A stretch of DNA of 64,000 bases from positions 62,001-126,000 of the forward strand of contig NZ_AUBL01000001.1 of NCBI RefSeq assembly GCF_000429225.1, written 5' to 3'. The translations under genes were made by a program, and so were the position numbers. The notes beneath the pieces were generated by a model that saw only the letters and a program-made list of their open reading frames with translations, was not told where the DNA came from and searched no databases. Below are positions 31,301 through 38,761 of the stretch, piece after piece (within the stretch, counting starts at the first letter, position 1; each line of letters begins with the position of its first letter). The DNA comes from Actinomyces dentalis DSM 19115 (GTDB lineage Bacteria > Actinomycetota > Actinomycetes > Actinomycetales > Actinomycetaceae).

Positions 31301-33034
31301 ATGACCAGTTGGGGTGAGCTGCCCGATCTCATCGCGGGGGCGGGCGATCCGCGGGGGCGCAGCGCCCAGGAGCTCCTGAGCCGCCTGCTCGTGGAGGATC
31401 CCCCCGATGCGGAGCCCACCGGGGCCCAGGCGCGCGCCGTCGCCGAGCCGCTCATGGCCGTGGACCGGGTCTGGGTCGCCGCCCTGGGGGAGGATCCCGA
31501 CCGCAGTCGGGAGGACCTGGAGCGGGCCGCGGCGGTGTGCGAGGCCCTGCGGTCCGCGGTGTCGGCCTCGACCCTGCCCCTGCGGTACGCGCGGGTGGAG
31601 CTGTGCGCGGTCCTGGGCCTGCGCGCCGAGGCCATTGAGCAGCTGCGCACGGCGCGGCTGTTCTCCTTCGGCGAGCCCGACGCCGAGGCGACGCTCACCA
31701 CCGCCCGCCTGCACGACGACTACTCCGGGGTCATCCGCACCACGACGGCGACCCCCGCCCGTCCCGACGCCGACCCCGCGGGCACGGCCCTGACCCTGGC
31801 GGCCGGCCTGCTGCCGCACCTGGCGCGCGGCGGGCGGGTGGAGGCGGAGGACGCCCTCATGTCGCTGACGCTGCTGGCGGTGCCCGAGAGCCTGCGGCTG
31901 CGGGTGCTGGGCGATGAGCTGGAGTACCTGGGGCTGTCGGGGCAGTGGGAGCGGGGGCTGGCCCTCATGCGCCACTCGGGGCCGGCCGACCCGGGGCAGG
32001 CCACCGCCTGGTCCCTGCTCAACGCCGCCGTCGGGGCGAGCCTGGTGCTGCGCGAGGCCAACCGCGCGGGCTACGGGTCCAACGCCCTGGGCTCCACGAT
32101 CGACTGGCGCACGCCCTGGGGCGACCTGAAGGTCACCGGCTGGGACCCCGTCGTGCGGGCCTACGACGCCGTGACCGCCTTCGTGCGGGCCCTGGCCGTG
32201 CGCTTCGACGCGCGCAACGGCAACAACGGGGTGTCCTTCTGGGCGGAGAGCCGCATGGCGGCCGAGGCCCGCTCCCTGGCCTCGCGCTCCTACGGGACCG
32301 TGACGGGCGTGGTCGCCGACCGCGCCACCCTGGGCAACCAGGGCCGGCTCCTGGGCCAGGTGCGCGAGCTGCTCGTGCTGGCCAACGGCTACGGCCTGGA
32401 CTCGGTGCACGAGCGCGCGCTGGTCACCGCCGAGACCGTGAGCCAGTCGCTGGCGGCCGTGACCGACGACTCCCAGCTGGAGACGGTCGTCGACCTGCGC
32501 ATCGCCTTCTGCCGGCTCCTGCTGGCGCTGGGCGCCGATGAGCGCGCGGAGAAGGAGGCCCTGGACACCGCCGAGCTGTGCCTGTCCCAGGGGTGGTCCG
32601 AGCTGGTGGTGGCGAGCCTGACCATCGCCGCGCAGACGGCCGCCCGCCATCGCGACGCCCGGGCGGCCTCGGCCTCGTGGGAGCGGGTGCGCCAGGAGGC
32701 GGGCGACTGGGGGGCGTCGCGGGCGGGGGAGCGGGCCGGCGTCGTCGTCGAGGCGATCGGGGACCCGGCCTCCGCCGCCCAGGCGCTGACGATCATCGCC
32801 GAGGAGGTCGCCCGGGGCGTGGAGGAGGACCACGGCCGGGCCAGCGCCGCGCGCGAGTTCTGCAAGCGCGCGCGCACCCAGCTCGAGCGCTGCCGCACCG
32901 CGCCGCGGGGCGTGGCCGAGCGCCTGACGGCGGTGGAGGCGGCCGTGGCGCCCTTCGGCCGCGGCCACGGGGGGCGGCGCTCGCGCGGCGGGGCCGCGCG
33001 CAGATCCGAGGAGGGCGGCGAGCGGGCCTCCTGA
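31301..33034 (+). CDS. Unknown all-helical protein between rpsA and coaE
   Basis: I do not recognise this 577-residue soluble protein. It is Ala/Leu/Arg/Glu-rich throughout, with a rhythm of paired helices (for example EAEDALMSLTLLAVPESLRLRVLGDELEYLGLSGQWERGLAL, and AAQTAARHRDARAASASWERVRQEAG) that suggests a TPR-like superhelix. One segment near residues 255-310 differs, with Trp, Gly and Asn (STIDWRTPWGDLKVTGW, RNGNNGVSFWAE), and may be a ligand-facing insert. The C-terminus is Arg/Gly-rich and basic. No signal peptide or membrane segment is seen. AGCGGAGGGGA precedes ATG 31301, a good ribosome binding site. Confidence 0.7.
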   Translation: MTSWGELPDLIAGAGDPRGRSAQELLSRLLVEDPPDAEPTGAQARAVAEPLMAVDRVWVAALGEDPDRSREDLERAAAVCEALRSAVSASTLPLRYARVELCAVLGLRAEAIEQLRTARLFSFGEPDAEATLTTARLHDDYSGVIRTTTATPARPDADPAGTALTLAAGLLPHLARGGRVEAEDALMSLTLLAVPESLRLRVLGDELEYLGLSGQWERGLALMRHSGPADPGQATAWSLLNAAVGASLVLREANRAGYGSNALGSTIDWRTPWGDLKVTGWDPVVRAYDAVTAFVRALAVRFDARNGNNGVSFWAESRMAAEARSLASRSYGTVTGVVADRATLGNQGRLLGQVRELLVLANGYGLDSVHERALVTAETVSQSLAAVTDDSQLETVVDLRIAFCRLLLALGADERAEKEALDTAELCLSQGWSELVVASLTIAAQTAARHRDARAASASWERVRQEAGDWGASRAGERAGVVVEAIGDPASAAQALTIIAEEVARGVEEDHGRASAAREFCKRARTQLERCRTAPRGVAERLTAVEAAVAPFGRGHGGRRSRGGAARRSEEGGERAS

Positions 33035-33064
33035 GGCTCCTGAGCGAGGAGCGGCCGCCGGCTA

Positions 33065-33070
33065 TACGCT
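33065..33070 (+). promoter_or_regulatory. -10 hexamer TACGCT, predicted leaderless start
   Basis: TACGCT is 6 bases before ATG 33077, with no Shine-Dalgarno sequence. Confidence 0.45.
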
Positions 33071-33076
33071 CCCGTT

Positions 33077-34384
33077 ATGCATGATGCCGCGCCGCCCTTG
33101 TCTGACCACTTGGTCACCGCGCTCGTCACCGGCTTCGAACCCTTCGACGGCGCCCGCCTCAACCCCTCCTGGGAGGCCGTCCGCCTCCTGCCGGGGGAGC
33201 TGGCGCTGGCGCACGGGGCCCTCATCGTCCACCGCGAGCGGCTGCCGGTGACCTTCGAGGGCGCCCGGGGCCGCGTGCGCGAGCTCATCGCGGCGCTGCG
33301 CCCCGATGTCGTCGTGCTCGTGGGCCTGGACGCCGGCGCCCGGGCGGTGAGGCTGGAGACGACGGCCCGCAACCTGGCCGGGGCCCGCATCCCCGACAAC
33401 GCCGGCCGCCGGCCCCGCGGCGAGGCCCTGGTCTCCGGCGGGCCGCCCCGGCGCTGCGCCACGTGGAGCGCCCCGACGCTGGCGGGCAGGCTGCGCGCCG
33501 CCGGTCACGCGGTGGAGGTCAGCGACGACGCCGGGGGCTACGTGTGCAACGCGACCCTGTACGCCGCCCTGGAGGCCCTGGAGGCCGGCGGCCGGACCGG
33601 AGTGCTCACCGGGTTCGTGCACGTGCCCGGGCCCGGGGCGCCGGGCGCCGACGACGTCCCCGCGCTGCTGACCGCCCTGCTGATCGAGCTCGCCGACCAG
33701 GTCCGCCGCCGCCGGGCGTGGAGGCAGGGGGTGGGGCGCGCCTCCGTCCCGCGCGCCGGGCGCCCCCTGCGGGTGGGGCTGACCGGCGGGATCGGCTCGG
33801 GCAAGTCGACGGTGGCGCGCCTGCTGGCCCGGCGCGACGCCACCGTGGTCGACGCCGACGCCATCTCCCGGCGGGTGACCGGGGCGGGCGGAGCGGTCCT
33901 GGGCCGGATCCGCTCCGTCTTCGGCGACGGGGTCATCACCGCCGACGGCGCCCTCGACCGCTCCGCCATGGCGGGCCTCATCTTCTCCGACCCCTCCGCG
34001 CGCCGGCGCCTGGAGTCCCTCACCCTGCCGCGCATCGCCCTGGAGGCCGCCCAGGAGATGGAGCGCGCCGGGGCGGGGGGAGTGGCCGTCTACGACGTCC
34101 CCCTGCTCGTGGAGCAGGGCATGGCGGACCTGTTCGACTCCGTCGTCGTCGTCGAGTCCCCGCTGGAGCAGCGCCTGGAGCGCCTGGAGCGGCGGGGGCT
34201 GGAGCGCGCCGAGGCCATGGCGCGCATGGCCGGCCAGGCCGACGACGAGGCGCGCCGCGCCCTGGCGGACGTCGTCCTGATCAACAACGGCACCGAGGCG
34301 GACCTGGCCGACGGCGTCGCCTGGCTGTGGGACAACCGGCTCTCCCCGCTGCGGCGGCTCGGGGCGGCCGACCGGTCCGCGTAG
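33077..34384 (+). CDS. coaE: Pyroglutamyl-peptidase I domain fused to dephospho-CoA kinase CoaE
   Basis: One continuous frame of 435 residues carries two domains. Residues 12-215 are a pyrrolidone-carboxylate peptidase (C15): VTGFEPFDGARLNPSWEAV, RIPDNAG, with catalytic Glu94 (RLETTA), Cys157 (GGYVCNATLY) and His182 (GFVHVP) all present. Residues 232-435 are CoaE: GLTGGIGSGKST with P-loop Lys243, VVDADAISRRV, YDVPLLVEQGM and the LID region with RMAGQADDE. The first removes N-terminal pyroglutamate from peptides; the second makes CoA from dephospho-CoA. The order rpsA-coaE-uvrB is ancestral, so the peptidase seems to have been added in front. An internal start may yield CoaE alone. Confidence 0.9.
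   Translation: MHDAAPPLSDHLVTALVTGFEPFDGARLNPSWEAVRLLPGELALAHGALIVHRERLPVTFEGARGRVRELIAALRPDVVVLVGLDAGARAVRLETTARNLAGARIPDNAGRRPRGEALVSGGPPRRCATWSAPTLAGRLRAAGHAVEVSDDAGGYVCNATLYAALEALEAGGRTGVLTGFVHVPGPGAPGADDVPALLTALLIELADQVRRRRAWRQGVGRASVPRAGRPLRVGLTGGIGSGKSTVARLLARRDATVVDADAISRRVTGAGGAVLGRIRSVFGDGVITADGALDRSAMAGLIFSDPSARRRLESLTLPRIALEAAQEMERAGAGGVAVYDVPLLVEQGMADLFDSVVVVESPLEQRLERLERRGLERAEAMARMAGQADDEARRALADVVLINNGTEADLADGVAWLWDNRLSPLRRLGAADRSA
33720..33733 (+). promoter_or_regulatory. Internal Shine-Dalgarno and GTG start for a separate CoaE
   Basis: GGAGG (33720-33724) lies 6 bases before the in-frame GTG 33731-33733, codon 219. Initiation here would give a 217-residue CoaE of normal length. 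Confidence 0.45.
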
Positions 34385-34387
34385 CCT
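34382..34387 (+). promoter_or_regulatory. -10 hexamer TAGCCT, predicted leaderless uvrB
   Basis: The hexamer includes the TAG stop codon of the preceding fusion gene and lies 6 bases before ATG 34394. Confidence 0.5.
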
Positions 34388-34393
34388 GGGCCC

Positions 34394-36490
34394 ATGCGTC
34401 CCGTCACCGACCTGCGCCGCCGCGCCAGGCCCTTCGAGGTCATCAGCCCCTACACGCCCGGCGGCGACCAGCCGGCCGCCATCGACGAGCTGGAGCGGCG
34501 CCTGAGGGCGGGGGAGAAGGACATCGTCCTGCTGGGGGCCACCGGCACCGGCAAGTCCGCGACCACCGCCTGGCTGGTGGAGAGGGTCCAGCGCCCCACC
34601 CTCATCCTGGAGCCCAACAAGACCCTGGCCGCCCAGATGGCCGCCGAGTTCCGCGAGCTGCTGCCGAACAACGCGGTGGAGTACTTCGTGTCCTACTACG
34701 ACTACTACCAGCCCGAGGCCTACGTGCCCCAGACGGACACCTTCATCGAGAAGGACTCCTCCATCAACGACGAGGTCGAGCGCCTGCGCCACAGCGCGAC
34801 GAATTCGCTGCTCACCCGCCGCGACGTCGTCGTCGTGTCCTCCGTGTCGTGCATCTACGGCCTGGGCACCCCCCAGGAGTACGTGGACCGCATGACGCCG
34901 CTGGCCGTGGGCCAGGTCATCGACCGCGACGAGCTGCTGCGCCGCTTCGTGGCCATGCAGTACACCCGCAACGACGTCGACTTCACCCGCGGCACCTTCC
35001 GGGTGCGCGGCGACACCGTGGAGATCATCCCCATGTACGAGGAGCTGGCCATCCGCGTGGAGTTCTTCGGCGACGAGATCGAGTCCCTGGCCACCCTCCA
35101 CCCGGTGAGCGGCAAGGTCATCGACTCGGCCGACGAGGTCTTCGTCTTCCCCGCCTCCCACTACGTGGCCGGCCCCGAGCGCATGGCGCGGGCCATCGAG
35201 GGCATCGAGGCCGAGCTGGCCGATCGCCTGGCCGTCCTGGAGCGCGACGGCAGGCTCCTGGAGGCCCAGCGCCTGCGCATGCGCACCACCTACGACCTGG
35301 AGATGCTCGGCCAGATCGGCATGTGCTCGGGCATCGAGAACTACTCGCTGCACATCGACGGGCGCTCCCCGGGCACCCCGCCCAACACCCTGCTGGACTA
35401 CTTCCCCGAGGACTTCCTCCTGGTCATCGACGAGTCCCACGTGACGGTGCCGCAGATCGGGGCCATGCACGAGGGCGACGCCTCGCGCAAGCGGACCCTG
35501 GTGGATCACGGCTTCCGCCTGCCCAGCGCCCTGGACAACCGGCCGCTGACCTTCGCCGAGTTCGAGGACCGCATCGGCCAGACCGTCTACCTGTCCGCCA
35601 CCCCGGGCCCCTACGAGACGCGGCGCTCCGACGGCGTCGTCGAGCAGATCATCCGCCCCACGGGCCTGGTGGACCCCGAGGTGGTGGTCAAGCCCACCGA
35701 GGGGCAGATCGACGACCTGCTCGAGCAGGTGCGCGTGCGCGTCGAGCGCGGCGAGCGCGTCCTGGTGACCACCCTGACCAAGCGCATGGCCGAGGACCTG
35801 ACCACCTACCTGGCCGAGCGGGGCGTGCGTGTGGAGTACCTGCACTCCGACGTCGACACGCTGCGGCGCGTGGAGCTGCTGCGCCGACTGCGCCTGGGGG
35901 AGTTCGACGTGCTCGTGGGCATCAACCTGCTGCGCGAGGGCCTGGACCTGCCGGAGGTCTCCCTGGTGGCGATCCTGGACGCGGACAAGGAGGGCTTCCT
36001 GCGCTCGGCCACCTCCCTCATCCAGACCATCGGGCGCGCCGCCCGCAACGTCTCGGGGCAGGTGCACATGTACGCCGACGCCATCACCCCGGCCATGGCC
36101 GCGGCCATCGGGGAGACCGAGCGGCGCCGCGCCAAGCAGATCGCCTACAACGCCGAGCACGGCATCGACCCGCAGCCGCTGCGCAAGAGGATCGCCGACG
36201 TGACCGACATGCTCGCCCGCGAGGACGTGGACACCGCCGAGCTGCTGGCCGGCGGCTACCGCGGACACGAGGAGCGGGCGGTGGTCTCGCGGCGCCGTCG
36301 GGCCGCCGAGGCCACCGTGCGCGAGAAGCTGGCCGGGGCCGCCCAGGGGGACCTGGCCGACCTCATCACCGAGCTCACCGCCCAGATGCACGCCGCCGCC
36401 GAGGACCTGCACTTCGAGCTGGCGGCCCGGCTGCGCGACGAGATCCGGGACCTGAAGAAGGAGCTGCGCTCCATGCGCGCGGCGGACTGA
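34394..36490 (+). CDS. uvrB: Excinuclease ABC subunit B
   Basis: The 698-residue protein is a full UvrB. Walker [14 protein letters not shown] is near residue 46, then the beta-hairpin region [12 protein letters not shown], the Walker B-like VIDESHVT, helicase motif [17 protein letters not shown], motif [11 protein letters not shown] and the C-terminal UVR domain (about 650-690, [15 protein letters not shown]). It verifies DNA damage loaded by UvrA and recruits UvrC. Its partners uvrA and uvrC are also in the window as separate transcription units, each with the same predicted leaderless start type. Confidence 0.97.
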   Translation: MRPVTDLRRRARPFEVISPYTPGGDQPAAIDELERRLRAGEKDIVLLGATGTGKSATTAWLVERVQRPTLILEPNKTLAAQMAAEFRELLPNNAVEYFVSYYDYYQPEAYVPQTDTFIEKDSSINDEVERLRHSATNSLLTRRDVVVVSSVSCIYGLGTPQEYVDRMTPLAVGQVIDRDELLRRFVAMQYTRNDVDFTRGTFRVRGDTVEIIPMYEELAIRVEFFGDEIESLATLHPVSGKVIDSADEVFVFPASHYVAGPERMARAIEGIEAELADRLAVLERDGRLLEAQRLRMRTTYDLEMLGQIGMCSGIENYSLHIDGRSPGTPPNTLLDYFPEDFLLVIDESHVTVPQIGAMHEGDASRKRTLVDHGFRLPSALDNRPLTFAEFEDRIGQTVYLSATPGPYETRRSDGVVEQIIRPTGLVDPEVVVKPTEGQIDDLLEQVRVRVERGERVLVTTLTKRMAEDLTTYLAERGVRVEYLHSDVDTLRRVELLRRLRLGEFDVLVGINLLREGLDLPEVSLVAILDADKEGFLRSATSLIQTIGRAARNVSGQVHMYADAITPAMAAAIGETERRRAKQIAYNAEHGIDPQPLRKRIADVTDMLAREDVDTAELLAGGYRGHEERAVVSRRRRAAEATVREKLAGAAQGDLADLITELTAQMHAAAEDLHFELAARLRDEIRDLKKELRSMRAAD

Positions 36491-36551
36491 CCGGCGCCGG
36501 CCGCATCGCCGACGCCGCACCGGGCGCCGGCCGCGCGGGCCGCCGAGCCGT

Positions 36552-36557
36552 TAGACT
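36552..36557 (+). promoter_or_regulatory. -10 hexamer TAGACT for the TerC operon leader
   Basis: TAGACT ends 7 bases before the predicted 5' end of the riboswitch leader, giving an RNA leader of about 170 bases. Confidence 0.45.
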
Positions 36558-36563
36558 CGCCCC

Positions 36564-36730
36564 GACCACTCGGAGGGGAGTACTCCCACCAACGGCGACG
36601 TCGTCATCACGGCGACCGGGTCCTCAGGGCCCCGGCCCCGGCGTCGCAGGCCCCGGGTCCGCGCCGTCCGGCGCGGGCCGCGGCGGGAGGAGACCTTCGG
36701 TACCTTTTCCGAACCCGTACCGAAGGAGCG
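36564..36730 (+). promoter_or_regulatory. Probable yybP-ykoY manganese riboswitch with a Shine-Dalgarno-blocking hairpin
   Basis: The leader of the first TerC gene carries the conserved L1 element GGGGAGTA (36575-36582), a GTCATC element (36603-36608), a GC-rich middle stem and the L3-type element AGACCTTC (36691-36698), in the order of the yybP-ykoY family that senses Mn2+ and commonly precedes TerC genes. CCTTCGGTAC (36694-36703) is perfectly complementary to GTACCGAAGG (36717-36726), which covers the ribosome binding site GAAGGAG (36722-36728). Metal-bound L3 and the blocking hairpin share bases, which implies translation switched on by Mn2+. The family call is from memory of the motif; the complementarity is directly seen. 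Confidence 0.72.
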
Positions 36731-36733
36731 CCC

Positions 36734-37744
36734 GTGGACGTCCACGCCCTCGGATGGATCGCCCTGGCCGCGATCATCCTGACCATGATCACGATCGACG
36801 TCGTCGGCCATGTGCGCACCCCCCACGAGCCCTCCATGAGGGAGGCGGCCGCCTGGTCGGCGGCCTACATCGCCATGGCCTGCGCCTTCGGCGCCGTCGT
36901 GTGGGCCGTGTGGGGCGGGCGGTACGGCCAGGAGTACTTCGCCGGCTACATCACCGAGAAGGCGCTGAGCATCGACAACCTCTTCGTGTTCGTCATCATG
37001 CTCACCGCCTTCCGGGTGCCGCGCGCCTACCAGCAGGAGGTGCTGCTGGCGGGCATCGTCATCGCCCTGGTACTGCGCCTGGTCTTCATCCTGGCCGGCG
37101 CCGCCCTCATCGAGAACTTCTCGGCGATCTTCTACGTCTTCGGCGCCTGGCTCATCTACACCGCCGTGGCCCAGGCCCGCGAGGGCGTCCAGCGGCCCGA
37201 CGAGCACGAGGCCGAGGAGTACCGGCCCAGCGGCTTCGTCAGGCTCGTCTCGCGGGTCGTGCCCATGACGGACGGCTTCGTGGGCGGCAAGGTGATCCAC
37301 CGCCACGCCGGGCGCACCATGATCACCCCGATGCTCCTGTGCATCATCGCCATCGGCACCGCCGACGTCATGTTCGCCGTCGACTCCATCCCGGCGATCT
37401 ACTCCCTGACGGCCGAGCCCTACCTCGTCTTCGCCGCCAACGCCTTCTCCCTGCTGGGGCTGCGCCAGCTCTACTTCCTCATCGACGGGCTGCTGGACCG
37501 CCTCGTCTACCTGCACTACGGACTGGCCGCCATCCTGGGGTTCATCGGCCTCAAGCTCGTCAACCACGCCCTGCACAGCAACGAATTGCCCTTCATCAAC
37601 GGGGGGCGACCCTGGGAGGCGATCCCCGAGCCCTCCATCGGGGCGTCGCTGGGCCTCATCGTCGTCGTCGTCGCCCTCACCGTCGTCGCCTCCGCCCTGT
37701 CCTCCCGGCGCGCCGCCGCGGCCGGGCGCGACGGCGACCGCTGA
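36734..37744 (+). CDS. TerC family membrane protein, copy 1 (probable Mn export)
   Basis: The 336-residue protein has about nine membrane helices. The TerC acidic motifs are SIDNLFVFVIMLTAF (near residue 78) and MFAVDSIPAI (near 215), whose Asp/Asn residues are thought to bind metal. RTMITPMLLCI and LGLRQLYFLIDGLLDRLVYL are also family elements. TerC proteins are linked to Mn2+ export, including loading of secreted metalloenzymes. GTG start after GAAGGAG, inside the riboswitch blocking hairpin. A paralogue follows 11 bases after the stop. Confidence 0.92.
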   Translation: MDVHALGWIALAAIILTMITIDVVGHVRTPHEPSMREAAAWSAAYIAMACAFGAVVWAVWGGRYGQEYFAGYITEKALSIDNLFVFVIMLTAFRVPRAYQQEVLLAGIVIALVLRLVFILAGAALIENFSAIFYVFGAWLIYTAVAQAREGVQRPDEHEAEEYRPSGFVRLVSRVVPMTDGFVGGKVIHRHAGRTMITPMLLCIIAIGTADVMFAVDSIPAIYSLTAEPYLVFAANAFSLLGLRQLYFLIDGLLDRLVYLHYGLAAILGFIGLKLVNHALHSNELPFINGGRPWEAIPEPSIGASLGLIVVVVALTVVASALSSRRAAAAGRDGDR

Positions 37745-37755
37745 GAGGGGGGACG

Positions 37756-38751
37756 ATGGGCGCGAGTCCCCTGGCCTGGCTGGCGCTGGGCGCCGTCGTC
37801 GCGGGCCTGCTGACCCTGGACTTCGTCGGGCACGCCCGCAACCCGCACCCGCCGGGCCTGCGCGAGGCCGTGGGCTGGAGCCTGGCCTACATGGCGCTGG
37901 CCGCCGGCTACGGCGCCGTGGTGTGGGCGGTCGCCGGCGGCGCGTGGGGGCAGGAGTTCTACGCCGGGTGGGTCACCGAGTGGTCGCTGAGCGTGGACAA
38001 CCTCTTCGTGTTCATCCTCATCCTGTCGGCCTTCCGGGTGCCGCGCGCCTACCAGCAGAAGGCGCTGCTGGCGGGCATCGTCATCGCCCTGGCGCTGCGC
38101 CTGGTCTTCATCCTGGCCGGCGCCGCCCTCGTGGAGCGCTTCGGCGCCGTCTTCTACGTCTTCGGCGCCCTCCTGATCGGCACCGCCGTCAGGCAGGTCG
38201 TCGACGCCCGCCGGCCGGACGGGCCCGACGACGGCGCCGAGTACGCCGACAACGCGGTGACCCGCCTGGTGCGGCGGGTCCTGCCCACGACCGACGGCTT
38301 CGTGGGCAACCGGCTGATCCACCGCCACGCCGGGCGCACCATGATCACCCCGATGCTCATCGCCGTCGTCGCCCTGGGCTCGGCCGACCTCATGTTCGCC
38401 GTCGACTCCATCCCGGCGATCTTCGGGCTCACCTCCGAGCCCTTCCTCGTCTTCAGCGCCACGGCCTTCTCCCTGCTGGGGCTGCGCCAGCTCTACTTCC
38501 TCATCGACGGGCTGCTGGAGCGGCTCGTCTACCTGCCCTACGGCCTGGCCGTCATCCTGGGGTTCATCGGCCTCAAGCTCATCGACCACGCCCTGCGCGT
38601 CAACTCCCTGCCCCTCATCAACGGCGGGCGGCCCGTGGAGCTCGTCCCCGAGCCCTCCACGGCGGTCTCCCTGCTGGTCATCGTGGTGACCCTGGCCGTG
38701 GTCGCCGTCGCCTCCCTGCTGCGCACCCGGCGCCGGGGCGGGCGCCGGTAG
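37756..38751 (+). CDS. TerC family membrane protein, copy 2
   Basis: The 331-residue protein is a close tandem paralogue of copy 1. SVDNLFVFILILSAFRVPRAYQQ, AVDSIPAIFGLT and FSLLGLRQLYFLIDGLLERLVYL are nearly identical, and many codons are shared at DNA level. Both copies keep the acidic motif residues, so both may transport. They differ most in the cytoplasmic loop (about residues 150-175: here GPDDGAEYADN) and in the C-terminal tail. It has its own ribosome binding site (GAGAGGGGGG) and is co-transcribed with copy 1, so it would share the riboswitch. Confidence 0.92.
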   Translation: MGASPLAWLALGAVVAGLLTLDFVGHARNPHPPGLREAVGWSLAYMALAAGYGAVVWAVAGGAWGQEFYAGWVTEWSLSVDNLFVFILILSAFRVPRAYQQKALLAGIVIALALRLVFILAGAALVERFGAVFYVFGALLIGTAVRQVVDARRPDGPDDGAEYADNAVTRLVRRVLPTTDGFVGNRLIHRHAGRTMITPMLIAVVALGSADLMFAVDSIPAIFGLTSEPFLVFSATAFSLLGLRQLYFLIDGLLERLVYLPYGLAVILGFIGLKLIDHALRVNSLPLINGGRPVELVPEPSTAVSLLVIVVTLAVVAVASLLRTRRRGGRR

Positions 38752-38754
38752 GCT
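38749..38754 (+). promoter_or_regulatory. -10 hexamer TAGGCT, predicted leaderless ATPase gene
   Basis: The hexamer includes the TAG stop of TerC copy 2 and lies 7 bases before ATG 38762. Confidence 0.5.
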
Positions 38755-38761
38755 GGCGGCC

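Noticed and set aside
36491-36550. uvrB terminator from GGCGCC-type repeats
   Set aside because: The GC-rich repeats can pair in several ways, but no single strong hairpin stands out.
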